The notes beneath the pieces were generated by a model, which saw only the letters and a program-made list of their open reading frames with translations, ran no database searches and was not told the DNA's origin. A stretch of 64,000 nucleotides of DNA from Agathobacter sp. (GTDB taxonomy: Bacteria; Bacillota; Clostridia; Lachnospirales; Lachnospiraceae), in contig JAFQRZ010000024.1 in assembly GCA_017409825.1 (NCBI GenBank), forward strand, positions 248,001 through 312,000, read 5' to 3'. Each line of letters begins with the position of its first letter. Position 1 is the first letter of the stretch. The position numbers were made by a program, and so were the translations under genes. This document shows positions 1 through 8,544 of this stretch, piece after piece.

Positions 1-245
1 TTTTGGAAACGCTTGTCCCGAATCAATGCTTGATTTAACCGGCATCGGTTTTCTAGCAGGTCTAAAAGATTATAATTAATTTGGTCTTCTAAACCCATAA
101 CAACATCTAAATTTCGAAGTCCCATGTCAGTATCTAACATAACGACTTTTTTATCTAACTGTGAAAGTCCTGCTCCAATATTGGCAATTGTTGTTGTCTT
201 GCCAACACCGCCTTTTCCTGAAGTGAAAACGATGGTTTCACCCAT
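1..245 (-). CDS. minD: Septum site-determining ATPase MinD (N-terminal part, runs off the window)
   Basis: The first 81 residues are visible. They contain the deviant Walker A motif GKGGVGKTT near residue 10 and the switch-type stretch MLDTDMGLRNLDVVMGL, both typical of MinD/ParA ATPases and specifically of MinD. MinD binds the membrane as an ATP dimer and positions division inhibition at the poles. The ATG at 245 follows an AGGAGGT ribosome site. The gene begins 16 bp after the PBP2 stop, so it belongs to the same operon. In many Clostridia minC sits between the PBP2 gene and minD; here there is no room for it. The C-terminal membrane helix lies outside the window. Confidence 0.95.
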   Translation of the reverse strand, partial: MGETIVFTSGKGGVGKTTTIANIGAGLSQLDKKVVMLDTDMGLRNLDVVMGLEDQINYNLLDLLENRCRLNQALIRDKRFQ

Positions 246-260
246 GAAAATAACCTCCTG

Positions 261-3068
261 TTAGTCTGCTACTATATTGCTAGAGGAGCTATTTGCCCCT
301 GCCGCTTTTAATGCTAAAATTTCATCCACTGTCTGCATTCCAAAATATACAGACAAAATGTTTTTGGATGCTGCAACCGCATTACTAGCTGCGTATCCAT
401 ACGCAATACGTGTTGCAATCGAAATCTCTGGCGTTTCGTATGGAGCATAAGCTACAAATAACGCGTGGTTTGGACGTGTGGATACCTGCTGTGCAGTTCC
501 TGTTTTCCCAGCAAAAACAAGTGGGAAATTATTTAAAACTTCATACGTTTTCGTCATCCAATTCATACCTGTTCGAATTGCATTCCATTCATTTGCAGAT
601 AATGTATTGCTAATATCTTCATATTTGGATTCATATTCTGCAACTACAGTTCCCTTCTTATCTACAATTTTATTCATCAACTGATATTCATAAAGTTTAC
701 CTGTTGATAATGCTGTCACATATCGGGAAAGTGCTGCTGTCGTAATATTATTATTACTCTGTCCGATTGCCGCCATTACAGGGTATTCATCTGCGACCTG
801 TGATTTAGATTCTGCAATTTCTAAACCAGTCTTTTCATTTAAGCCAAAAATCGATGCATATTTATTAATATATTCGACACCAGTATCTGCATTATATACA
901 TCGGAATTAATAAAACTTAAATTATATCCAACAGTATAATAAAACATATTACAAGAATCCCTTAAGGCTTCTGTAACATTATCATATCCATGTTTCCCAG
1001 GGAATATATGACATTTTGGTTTATTATCAACTTCTTCAAATACACCGGTACATTCAATCTCTGAGGTCGTCGATATTATATTTTCTGCTAATCCAGCAAT
1101 TGAAGAAATCATTTTAAACGTAGAACCTGGTGCAGTTCTTTCCTGTGTCGCATAATTCCACTGTGGATTTGATTTATCATCATTTAACTTTGCATAATAT
1201 TCGGCATCTACACCGTTTGCCAGTCGATTGTTATCGTAGCCTGGATAACTAACCAAGGCTTTGATTTCCCCAGTATTAACATCTGTTATTACACAAGAGC
1301 CGCTACAAGGATCCAATGCCAGCTGTGCTGGTGTGATTTCAATATTATTAATCTTTTCCAAAAGAAAATCGTATGGTGCTAAAGAACCATTTTGCAATTT
1401 TTGATATATGTTTTCATCATAATCTAAAACGCCTTGTTCTAAAAGTAATATACATAATTGCTTACCAGTTACTTCATTTTTAGGCACCATATAGGTATAT
1501 ACATATTCCGCAAATTCTTTATCTGTAGCCGCTTCTGTTAAAACAAAATTGATTAATGCATCATAAATCTCCGCAGTATCTGCATATTTTGAATCAACAT
1601 CTAATAAACTTATATCAATCCACTGCTTTGTAATACAATTTGATAAGTATTCCTTTGGACTAAGATTGCCGTCGCGCCATGTTTTATAAATGGAATCATT
1701 CGTATCAATCTTAGAGGTTACCAAGAGTCTTTCGCTCTTTAGTAAATCAATCACATAAGTTACATAATCTAATAATTCATCTGTCATTTGATTTAATGTC
1801 AATGGATTGGATGCATATAACTGATTTTTCAAATCGTTCATCGCCTGATCCAGCTGTATCACAAAACTTTGGTATACCTGTTGCTCGGTCTGCGTCGCAT
1901 CCTCATTATCAAATTGTGTAATATCAATAACATTATTATTTAACAACGCAACATATACATCGTCGATTGAGATACCGCCACTCGTCAAATTGGAATATAC
2001 AATACCTGCAATTTCCTGTTCCAAGAGCAAATACGTATTTTTTTGTAGCTCGGCATCAATGGATAAATATAAATCACAACCAGCAACAGGCTCTGAGCTA
2101 CTTGCAACCTCCTGAATACGTCCTACTGTATCAACATATACAATCTGCTCACCATTGTCGCCTCTTAAATAGGCTTCATAATATTGCTCTAAACCAGATT
2201 TTCCTACGGTATCATTCATCGTATAGCTTTTATCAATCGCCGATAATTCTGTATATTCAGAATCAGAAATTTTACCAGTATATCCAATCATAGAAGCAAA
2301 ATATTCGCTATCATTGTATTTTCGAATCATGTCTTCCTGGATATCAATCCCAACCAAACGATCCGAATGTTCATTTATATAGGCAAGACTTCGTTCTGAA
2401 ATATTTTGTGCAATTACAGTAGGCTGAAAACGGGTATAGGACGTCGATTTCATTGCAAAACGAATACATACAATCTTGTAAGCAGTATTTTCATCATACG
2501 TTTCATCAATATAAAACGCATCTTTTAAATACGTCATTACTTGTTCCGCCGTTGCCTCTGCTTCGTTAAAGTCATATTTTTTGTTATAGCTCAATTTTTC
2601 GTAGGAAGATTCTCCAAAAGCATCTGCTAAAAATCGTTTTAATTTGTTTCCAGTAACATTGAAACTATAGGTTCCATCTTCATTTAAATCAATTTTAAAT
2701 TCATTAATTAAAGTGTCTCCATTGCGTTCTAACATCTGCACAATTTCAGCCAGCTGTGGATTAATTGTTTCTGCCTTTACTCTATCATTTCGATAAGAAC
2801 CATTGTCTGTAAAAATAATAGAATACGCAAGTTCGTTGTAAGCTAATAACTTTCCATTACAATCATATATATTTCCACGAGGAGCTTCTTTTGAAAGAGT
2901 TCTTTCAATTTTCATTACAAAGTTTTCCTGATATTCTTTTCCACTTACAATTTGAAGCGAGAAAATACGCACAAGCATCAACGAAAACAGAAGAAGCATT
3001 ACCGTAGAAAGCACAAGCAATCTTGACTTAAATAATCGTTCTAAAAATTCTCTAACATCATAAATCAA
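261..3068 (-). CDS. mrdA: Penicillin-binding protein 2, elongasome transpeptidase, with a large insertion
   Basis: This 935-residue class B PBP cross-links peptidoglycan during cell elongation. One N-terminal membrane segment (about residues 15-35) precedes the PBP dimerisation domain. The transpeptidase motifs are present: SxxK as S-T-F-K near residue 650, SxN as S-C-N near 704 and KTG near 853. The protein is about 250 residues longer than common PBP2s; the surplus lies between the dimerisation region and the transpeptidase domain (about 345-600) and is rich in Asn, Asp and Tyr. The start is a TTG at 3068 preceded by GGAGA; it overlaps the mreD end by 11 bp, and the next in-frame ATG would remove the membrane anchor. 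Operon: radC-mreB-mreC-mreD-mrdA-minD. Confidence 0.93.
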   Translation of the reverse strand: MIYDVREFLERLFKSRLLVLSTVMLLLFSLMLVRIFSLQIVSGKEYQENFVMKIERTLSKEAPRGNIYDCNGKLLAYNELAYSIIFTDNGSYRNDRVKAETINPQLAEIVQMLERNGDTLINEFKIDLNEDGTYSFNVTGNKLKRFLADAFGESSYEKLSYNKKYDFNEAEATAEQVMTYLKDAFYIDETYDENTAYKIVCIRFAMKSTSYTRFQPTVIAQNISERSLAYINEHSDRLVGIDIQEDMIRKYNDSEYFASMIGYTGKISDSEYTELSAIDKSYTMNDTVGKSGLEQYYEAYLRGDNGEQIVYVDTVGRIQEVASSSEPVAGCDLYLSIDAELQKNTYLLLEQEIAGIVYSNLTSGGISIDDVYVALLNNNVIDITQFDNEDATQTEQQVYQSFVIQLDQAMNDLKNQLYASNPLTLNQMTDELLDYVTYVIDLLKSERLLVTSKIDTNDSIYKTWRDGNLSPKEYLSNCITKQWIDISLLDVDSKYADTAEIYDALINFVLTEAATDKEFAEYVYTYMVPKNEVTGKQLCILLLEQGVLDYDENIYQKLQNGSLAPYDFLLEKINNIEITPAQLALDPCSGSCVITDVNTGEIKALVSYPGYDNNRLANGVDAEYYAKLNDDKSNPQWNYATQERTAPGSTFKMISSIAGLAENIISTTSEIECTGVFEEVDNKPKCHIFPGKHGYDNVTEALRDSCNMFYYTVGYNLSFINSDVYNADTGVEYINKYASIFGLNEKTGLEIAESKSQVADEYPVMAAIGQSNNNITTAALSRYVTALSTGKLYEYQLMNKIVDKKGTVVAEYESKYEDISNTLSANEWNAIRTGMNWMTKTYEVLNNFPLVFAGKTGTAQQVSTRPNHALFVAYAPYETPEISIATRIAYGYAASNAVAASKNILSVYFGMQTVDEILALKAAGANSSSSNIVAD

Positions 3069-3579
3069 ATTTTATCGCTCTCCTTTTCTCGTATGCTTCT
3101 AGTTTCTGATTAATCTTAAGTAAAATTAAGTAAAAGAAAATCGTAACAATTGTTGTATACACCAGTTCTGGTAAAATAATGTTTGTAAAATAAAATCCAA
3201 AATCATATCTGCTTCTTGTCAAAAACATAACCAGATAGATAATCAGATTTAAATTCAAATCACTTGCTGCGATAATCAATAAAGGGAATTTAATGTCTTC
3301 TGGGTAAAAACGTTTTTGTAAAAAACCTGCCGAATATCCGACATACATATACAGTAAAGCATAAATTCCTAGATAAAAACCACAAAAAATGTCAATAATA
3401 AGTCCAGAAAAGAAACCAATGAACATTCCTTCCTTTTTACCACGCATCAAACCAAAGGAAGCCACCACAATAATCAATAAATTAGGGGTAATATTCGCGA
3501 ATGAAAGGCTCTGTAATGTAGTTGTCTGTAAAACAAAACATATAGAAATAATAAAAAACAAAACTATCTTTCTAAGCAT
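3058..3579 (-). CDS. mreD: Rod shape-determining membrane protein MreD
   Basis: A 173-residue integral membrane protein with about five hydrophobic segments, for example residues 3-22, 27-45, 70-90, 98-118 and 135-160. It has the usual MreD size and the early stretch NLLIIVVASFGLMRGKKEG. MreD is part of the MreBCD elongation complex that spatially directs lateral wall synthesis. It lies directly between mreC (19 bp gap) and the PBP2 gene (11 bp overlap), so translational coupling is likely. The ATG at 3579 has a GAGGAG ribosome site. Sequence conservation in this family is low; gene order and topology make the call firm. Confidence 0.9.
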   Translation of the reverse strand: MLRKIVLFFIISICFVLQTTTLQSLSFANITPNLLIIVVASFGLMRGKKEGMFIGFFSGLIIDIFCGFYLGIYALLYMYVGYSAGFLQKRFYPEDIKFPLLIIAASDLNLNLIIYLVMFLTRSRYDFGFYFTNIILPELVYTTIVTIFFYLILLKINQKLEAYEKRRAIKFDL

Positions 3580-3598
3580 TTGGTCTCCTCAGGCACCA

Positions 3599-4492
3599 CT
3601 ATTCCGTTGGTTCTGTATCAACTGTGTTACCTACATCTTTAATCTTCTTAATTACTAAAACATCTTCTAAATGCTCAAAATCCGCCACAGGCGTAATTGT
3701 TCCAATTTTAGTCAAATTATTTGGACCAAATTCTATACTTGATATATATCCGATTAAAATCCCCTGATGATATTGGTCAGATACATAAGAAGTAATCACC
3801 GGTTCTCCAATTTTTACTGAATTTTCAGCATCACGAAGTTCTGAAAATGTAATAACCATAGCTTCATTCATGGTTTTGAGATTTCCACTTACATTAAAGT
3901 TATCGCCTGTACTTGGAACCATGGCACTTACATTATTTGCGTCGTCAATAATACTTCGAACCTTTGAATAATTTGGTCCAACATCTGTAACAATGCCAAC
4001 TAGCCCTCCATCAGCCAGAACATTCATTCCAACCATAATACCATCTTTTTCTCCTCGATTAATGGTAAAGGATGAAAACCAGTTTCCACTATCCTTTGCA
4101 ATCACGTTTGCAGCCACTTTTTCGTAGGTTGGGTATTTTTCGGAAAGGTCAAACAATTCACGCAGGTTTTCCAATTCATATTGCTCAATTTTCGCAATAG
4201 TCAATTGGTTCGTCAATTCCGCATTTTGCTCCTTGAGCTTTTCATTTTCTTCTAAAACCTGTGATAAAGTTTTAAAATCATTTGCAGTATTAAAAATCCA
4301 AGAACCCGTTGCATTAATCCCTTGCTGCATTGGAACGAAAATGTATCCTGCAATTGCTTTTAATGGACCACCATTTATGTTATAGACCAATCCACCAAAA
4401 ATTCCTAAAACACATACAACGGTAAGTGCAATTAACATATATTTAGTTTCAATTTGTTTTTTCTTACTGTTGCGATTACGAATTTTTTTCAT
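3599..4492 (-). CDS. mreC: Rod shape-determining protein MreC
   Basis: A 297-residue protein with a basic cytoplasmic N-terminus, one membrane helix (about residues 18-38), a coiled coil (about 70-110) and the extracytoplasmic beta-rich MreC domain (about 115-285). The segment VIAKDSGNWFSSFTINRG followed by KDGI..GMNVLADGGLVG is the family signature. MreC bridges cytoplasmic MreB and periplasm-side PBP2. The start ATG follows AGAGG. It lies 9 bp downstream of mreB and 19 bp upstream of mreD in the elongasome operon. The acidic C-terminal tail (VDTEPTE) is short. Confidence 0.93.
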   Translation of the reverse strand: MKKIRNRNSKKKQIETKYMLIALTVVCVLGIFGGLVYNINGGPLKAIAGYIFVPMQQGINATGSWIFNTANDFKTLSQVLEENEKLKEQNAELTNQLTIAKIEQYELENLRELFDLSEKYPTYEKVAANVIAKDSGNWFSSFTINRGEKDGIMVGMNVLADGGLVGIVTDVGPNYSKVRSIIDDANNVSAMVPSTGDNFNVSGNLKTMNEAMVITFSELRDAENSVKIGEPVITSYVSDQYHQGILIGYISSIEFGPNNLTKIGTITPVADFEHLEDVLVIKKIKDVGNTVDTEPTE

Positions 4493-4501
4493 ATAACCTC
4501 T

Positions 4502-5506
4502 TTATTTTTTCATAGTAAATGGTAATTTCTTAAATTTTGAATCAGAAACAATCTTTACTAAGCCACGTACAGCACTTTCTTCTGGTGCTTCCGCGGTATT
4601 AATTTTGATATTTGTAATATTTTCAAATAATTTGTCTAAATTATGAATCTGAGAGCCACCACCTGTAATATAGATACCAGAATGAATGATATCTTTAGCA
4701 AGTTCTGGTGGAGTTCTCTCTAAAATTAATTTAATAGAAGTACAAATAGATTCTAAGGTTTTCTTCATTGCCTCATACGCATCCGCTGCACTTACTTCCA
4801 TTTCAATTGGAAGACCACTTACAAGGTCACGTCCGACAATATTCATCGTTTCGGTACGACCTGGCAAACCAGAACCAATATTCTCTTTGATGGATTTCGC
4901 AGTCTTCTGTCCAATAACTAAATTATATTCATTTCTCATATATGTGATGATATTTTCATCCAATCTGTTTCCACCAAAATGAAGCAGTTCGCTGAGCACT
5001 AAGCCACCTAAAGAGATAACCGAAATCTCAGTTGTATCAGCCCCCATATCAACAATCATAATACCGGTAGGCTGATTTACATCAAGCCCCAGACCTACTG
5101 CATCTGCAATCGGTTTTTCACACAAAAGAATGCTCTTTGGTCTGATTTTATTTTTAAAGAACATATCATAGAATGCTCTTTTTTCTACGTCTGTAATATC
5201 GGTTGGTACAGCAACAACAAATTCAGAACCACGCAGCTTACTCTTCATCTTTTCCTCAAGGAAAGTTATAATCATCGTCTGAAGGAAGTTATAATCTGCG
5301 ATTACACCACTCACAACTGGGAAAATTACCTGAATAGATTCTGGTGCTTTTTCGTACATTGCATAAGCATCATCGCCATACGCATAAATCTGATTTTTGT
5401 TAATGATGGCAACAGTGTTCTTTTCCTTCATGATTTTGCCAGTTGCCTTACAAAATACTTTGAAATTGCAGGTTCCAAGATCAATACCATAAATATTATC
5501 GTTCAT
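4502..5506 (-). CDS. mreB: MreB/Mbl-family bacterial actin
   Basis: A 334-residue actin-fold ATPase that organises the lateral wall synthesis machinery. Visible motifs are phosphate 1 (GIDLGTCNFKVF, near residue 7), phosphate 2 (MIVDMGADTTEISVISLGG, about 150-170) and the adenosine motif (ITGGGSQIHNLD, about 285). Length and order match MreB/Mbl. The phosphate-1 loop has Cys and Phe where many MreBs read G-T-A/S-N-T, so it is a somewhat divergent paralogue; another MreB may exist elsewhere. The ATG follows AAGGGGA. It sits 21 bp after radC and heads mreCD, the classical arrangement. Confidence 0.92.
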   Translation of the reverse strand: MNDNIYGIDLGTCNFKVFCKATGKIMKEKNTVAIINKNQIYAYGDDAYAMYEKAPESIQVIFPVVSGVIADYNFLQTMIITFLEEKMKSKLRGSEFVVAVPTDITDVEKRAFYDMFFKNKIRPKSILLCEKPIADAVGLGLDVNQPTGIMIVDMGADTTEISVISLGGLVLSELLHFGGNRLDENIITYMRNEYNLVIGQKTAKSIKENIGSGLPGRTETMNIVGRDLVSGLPIEMEVSAADAYEAMKKTLESICTSIKLILERTPPELAKDIIHSGIYITGGGSQIHNLDKLFENITNIKINTAEAPEESAVRGLVKIVSDSKFKKLPFTMKK

Positions 5507-5527
5507 TGTGTCTCCCCTTTTCTTACG

Positions 5528-6220
5528 TTATTTTAATAATTCATTTTCTTTGAAGCTAAAGTATTTATTATCGCCAATGATAATATGATCTACCAGTTCC
5601 AGTTGTAAAATCTGTGCACCTTTTTCAATTCGTTTGGTAATATGAATATCATCTTCACTTGGATTTGGATCTCCACTGGGATGATTATGAAGAAGTATCA
5701 GCATTACTGCTTCGTAATCAAACGCATATCGAAAAATCTCTCTTGGTGATACATAAGTGTAATTCACATTTCCTTTTGAAACAATTGCATCTCCTAAAAA
5801 ATTACATTTTGAATCGAAGAATGCACAGATAAGAAGCTCTTGTTTGGCATGTCGCAACTGCTCCATATAATAATCTGCAATCGAATGTGGTGTATCCATT
5901 TTTAAATGATATCCACGATTGGTCTTTGCAATCCTTCGCGATAACTCTGCAACTGCCTTCAACTGAATCGCTTTCACTTGTCCGATACCGGAAAACTGCA
6001 TCAAATCCCGATAAGATAAATCATACAAATTCAATAAATTATTATGACTTCCCTTCAAAATCTCACGTGCAATATCCAGTGAATTTGCATCCTTTGTTCC
6101 AGATTTTAAAATGATTGCCAAAAGCTCTGCATCCGATAAACTTTCTTCTCCATAAAGCAGATATTTCTCATACGGCCGTTCGGATTCTGGAAGATTTTTC
6201 ATTGTAAAATGTTCTGACAT
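5528..6220 (-). CDS. radC: RadC/JAB-domain (MPN) protein
   Basis: About 230 residues with an N-terminal helix-hairpin-helix region (FSGIGQVKAIQLKAVAELSRR) and a C-terminal JAB metalloprotease-like domain carrying the metal motif HNHPSGDPNPSEDD. The family is historically called RadC; its biochemical role is unsettled, so no DNA-repair role is asserted. The start at 6220 is preferred to the longer reading (6256) because AAAGGA lies 4 bp upstream. It is the first gene of the mre operon behind the promoter at 6278-6307, a neighbour relation common across Bacillota. Confidence 0.93.
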   Translation of the reverse strand: MSEHFTMKNLPESERPYEKYLLYGEESLSDAELLAIILKSGTKDANSLDIAREILKGSHNNLLNLYDLSYRDLMQFSGIGQVKAIQLKAVAELSRRIAKTNRGYHLKMDTPHSIADYYMEQLRHAKQELLICAFFDSKCNFLGDAIVSKGNVNYTYVSPREIFRYAFDYEAVMLILLHNHPSGDPNPSEDDIHITKRIEKGAQILQLELVDHIIIGDNKYFSFKENELLK

Positions 6221-6277
6221 AAGTTCCTTTCTGTTCTCCCCATAAACATACATCAAAACATATTTTTCAATCGTTTT

Positions 6278-6307
6278 ATTATACCATAAATTAGTCTAAC
6301 TCTACAA
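6278..6307 (-). promoter_or_regulatory. Sigma-A-type promoter for radC-mreBCD-mrdA-min operon
   Basis: On the minus strand TTGTAG (6302-6307) and TATAAT (6278-6283) are separated by 18 bp. The -35 lies inside the last codons of the upstream Met-gamma-lyase-family gene, whose stop is at 6291. No terminator separates the two genes, so some read-through is also possible. Confidence 0.6.
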
Positions 6308-7580
6308 GATTTCGCTCATAAAGTTTTTGTAAACTCATAAGAATTCCAACCTTTGCATGATACCAGGTAAGACCACCCTGGAAATATACTGCATAAGGCT
6401 CTTTTACTGGTCCATCTGCCGACAATTCAATAGAAGAACCCTGTACAAATGCACCTGCAGCCATAATAACATCACTATCATATCCTGGCATTGCCCATGG
6501 TTCTGGTGTTACATAGCTATCTACTGGTGCTGCAGCCTGAATTCCTTCACAGAAAGCAATCATGGCATCCTTATTTTCAAACTCAACTGCCTGAATAATA
6601 TCGTGACGGCTTTCTGTACTATTTGGAACAACCTTATATCCTAATTTTTCATAGATATTTGCTGCAAAAATAGCCCCCTTCAAAGCCCCCGCCGTAACAG
6701 TTGGTGCTAAGAAAAATCCCTGGTAAAAGCTTTGGATTACACCAAGTGATGCCCCAACCTCTTTTCCTAAGCCAGGAGAAGTAAGTCTATATGCAGCATT
6801 CTCAATGCATTCCTTTTTTCCACAAATATAGCCACCAATTGGCGCAAGTCCACCACCTGGATTCTTAATCAAAGAACCAACTATCATATCTGCCCCAACT
6901 TCCAATGGTTCCTTTTCTTCTGTAAATTCTCCATAACAGTTGTCTACCATACAGATAACATCTGGCTTGATATTCTTGATAAAGGAAACCAGTTCTCCAA
7001 TTCTATCTACCGAAAGTGTTGGTCTGGTCGCATATCCTTTTGAGCGCTGAATCGTTACCAGTTTTGTCTTTTCATTGATAACATTTCTTATTCCTTCCCA
7101 GTCAAATCCTCCATCTGGAAGCAAATCTACCTGTGCATAGGTGATGCCATATTCTGCCAGAGACCCCTTGGAAGGACGAATCCCAATCACTTCCTCTAAA
7201 GTATCATAAGGTTTTCCTACAGGTGATAATAGCTCATCTCCTGGTCTTAGGTTTGACATCAAAGCTAGTGCAAGTGCGTGTGTTCCACAGGTAATCTGCG
7301 GACGAACCAATGCATCTTCGCCTTTAAAGGTTTCTGCATATACGGCTTCTAAAGTATCGCGTCCCATATCATTATAACCATATCCAGAGGATTGATTAAA
7401 ACATTCTGCACTTACTCTGTTTTTCTGCAAAGCATTCAAAACCTTTAACTGATTTAACTCAGCAATAGCATCAATTTTTTCAAAACGAGGCTTTAAATCT
7501 GCTTCAATTTTTTCTCCGAATGCAATAACCTTCTCAGAAATCCCTAATTGTTTATACTGCTCTAATAAATACTGGTTCAT
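6291..7580 (-). CDS. Methionine gamma-lyase family protein (PLP enzyme, YnbB/'aluminium resistance' family)
   Basis: A 429-residue fold-type I PLP enzyme of the family often annotated as Met_gamma_lyase or aluminium resistance protein. Features are the N-terminal GYGYNDMGRDTLEAVYAE segment, a cofactor-binding region TCGTHALALALMS, the MVDNCYGEF stretch and the Schiff-base lysine in SLIKNPGGGLAPIGGYICG (about residue 238). The real substrate in this family is not established, so the methionine lyase name is provisional. The ATG lies 10 bp after the miaA stop, with GGAG contributed by the miaA end. In Bacillota this gene is commonly near miaA/hfq/glnR, which fits. Confidence 0.85.
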   Translation of the reverse strand: MNQYLLEQYKQLGISEKVIAFGEKIEADLKPRFEKIDAIAELNQLKVLNALQKNRVSAECFNQSSGYGYNDMGRDTLEAVYAETFKGEDALVRPQITCGTHALALALMSNLRPGDELLSPVGKPYDTLEEVIGIRPSKGSLAEYGITYAQVDLLPDGGFDWEGIRNVINEKTKLVTIQRSKGYATRPTLSVDRIGELVSFIKNIKPDVICMVDNCYGEFTEEKEPLEVGADMIVGSLIKNPGGGLAPIGGYICGKKECIENAAYRLTSPGLGKEVGASLGVIQSFYQGFFLAPTVTAGALKGAIFAANIYEKLGYKVVPNSTESRHDIIQAVEFENKDAMIAFCEGIQAAAPVDSYVTPEPWAMPGYDSDVIMAAGAFVQGSSIELSADGPVKEPYAVYFQGGLTWYHAKVGILMSLQKLYERNLVELD

Positions 7581-7590
7581 AATCGTTTCA

Positions 7591-8544
7591 TTACTCCTTT
7601 ATGATTCCTTTGGTATCTAAAATACGACACATTTCTTCTAATATCGCCGCTTCATCATAATTGTATTTTTCTTTGTCTATCCAAATAACCTCGCGTTCTC
7701 TGCGAAACCACGTCAATTGGCGTTTTGCAAAATGGCGTGTCTCTCTTTTTAAGATATAAACCGCCTCTTCTAAAGTGCATTTACCATCTAGATAATCTAA
7801 AATCTCTTTATACCCTAATCCTTGCATGGAAACCATGTCACGATGATAGCCCATCTCTTTTAGCTTCGTTACTTCCTTCACCAACCCTTGCTCTAACATG
7901 ATATCCACACGTTTATCAATTCGCTTGTAAAGATTCTCTCTATCATCCGTCAGCACGAAATATGCGAAATTATAAGGCGATTCTTTCTGTTGTTCTGCTT
8001 CATTGTGCTCTGAAATCGGCTTACCTGTCAAATGATAAAATTCTAAAGCACGAATCACACGTTTTACATTATTTGCATGTATTTTTTCCGCAGAAACAGG
8101 GTCAACTGCTTGAAGTCTCTCGTGAAGCACTTCATTTCCCTGTTCTTTTGCAATTTGTTCTAATTCTGCACGAAATGTTTCGTCACAATCCTGATTATCA
8201 AAATCAATATCATACAAAAGCGCCTGAATATAAAATCCAGTACCACCTGCTACAATTGGAATTTGTCCATTTGCATAAATCTCTTTCAATGCAGCTTTTG
8301 CTTTCTGCTGAAATACCACAATATTAAATTCATCTGATGGTTCTAACTCATCAATGAGGTAATGCTTTACCCCATCCATTTCTTCTGGCATAATCTTCGC
8401 TGAACCAATATCCATGTATTTATAGACCTGCATAGAATCTGCAGAAATTATGGCACCATTGACTCGCTTTGCCAATTCAATGGATAAAGCCGTTTTCCCA
8501 ACAGCGGTTGGTCCAGATAAAATAATGAGTGGCTGTTTGGTCAT
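7591..8544 (-). CDS. miaA: tRNA dimethylallyltransferase MiaA
   Basis: A 317-residue enzyme that transfers a dimethylallyl group to A37 of tRNAs reading UNN codons. The P-loop GPTAVGKT (about residue 11), the ISADSMQVYKYMDIGSAK stretch, AGGTGFY (about 100) and the C-terminal RHFAKRQLTWFRRE segment are diagnostic. The start ATG overlaps the mutL stop by one base (TAATG), implying translational coupling. mutS-mutL-miaA in this order is a widespread Clostridial operon. Confidence 0.97.
   Translation of the reverse strand: MTKQPLIILSGPTAVGKTALSIELAKRVNGAIISADSMQVYKYMDIGSAKIMPEEMDGVKHYLIDELEPSDEFNIVVFQQKAKAALKEIYANGQIPIVAGGTGFYIQALLYDIDFDNQDCDETFRAELEQIAKEQGNEVLHERLQAVDPVSAEKIHANNVKRVIRALEFYHLTGKPISEHNEAEQQKESPYNFAYFVLTDDRENLYKRIDKRVDIMLEQGLVKEVTKLKEMGYHRDMVSMQGLGYKEILDYLDGKCTLEEAVYILKRETRHFAKRQLTWFRREREVIWIDKEKYNYDEAAILEEMCRILDTKGIIKE

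Noticed and set aside
1967-2293. 108-codon plus-strand frame opposite PBP2
   Set aside because: Antisense shadow of the PBP2 insertion; no initiation signal and biased composition.
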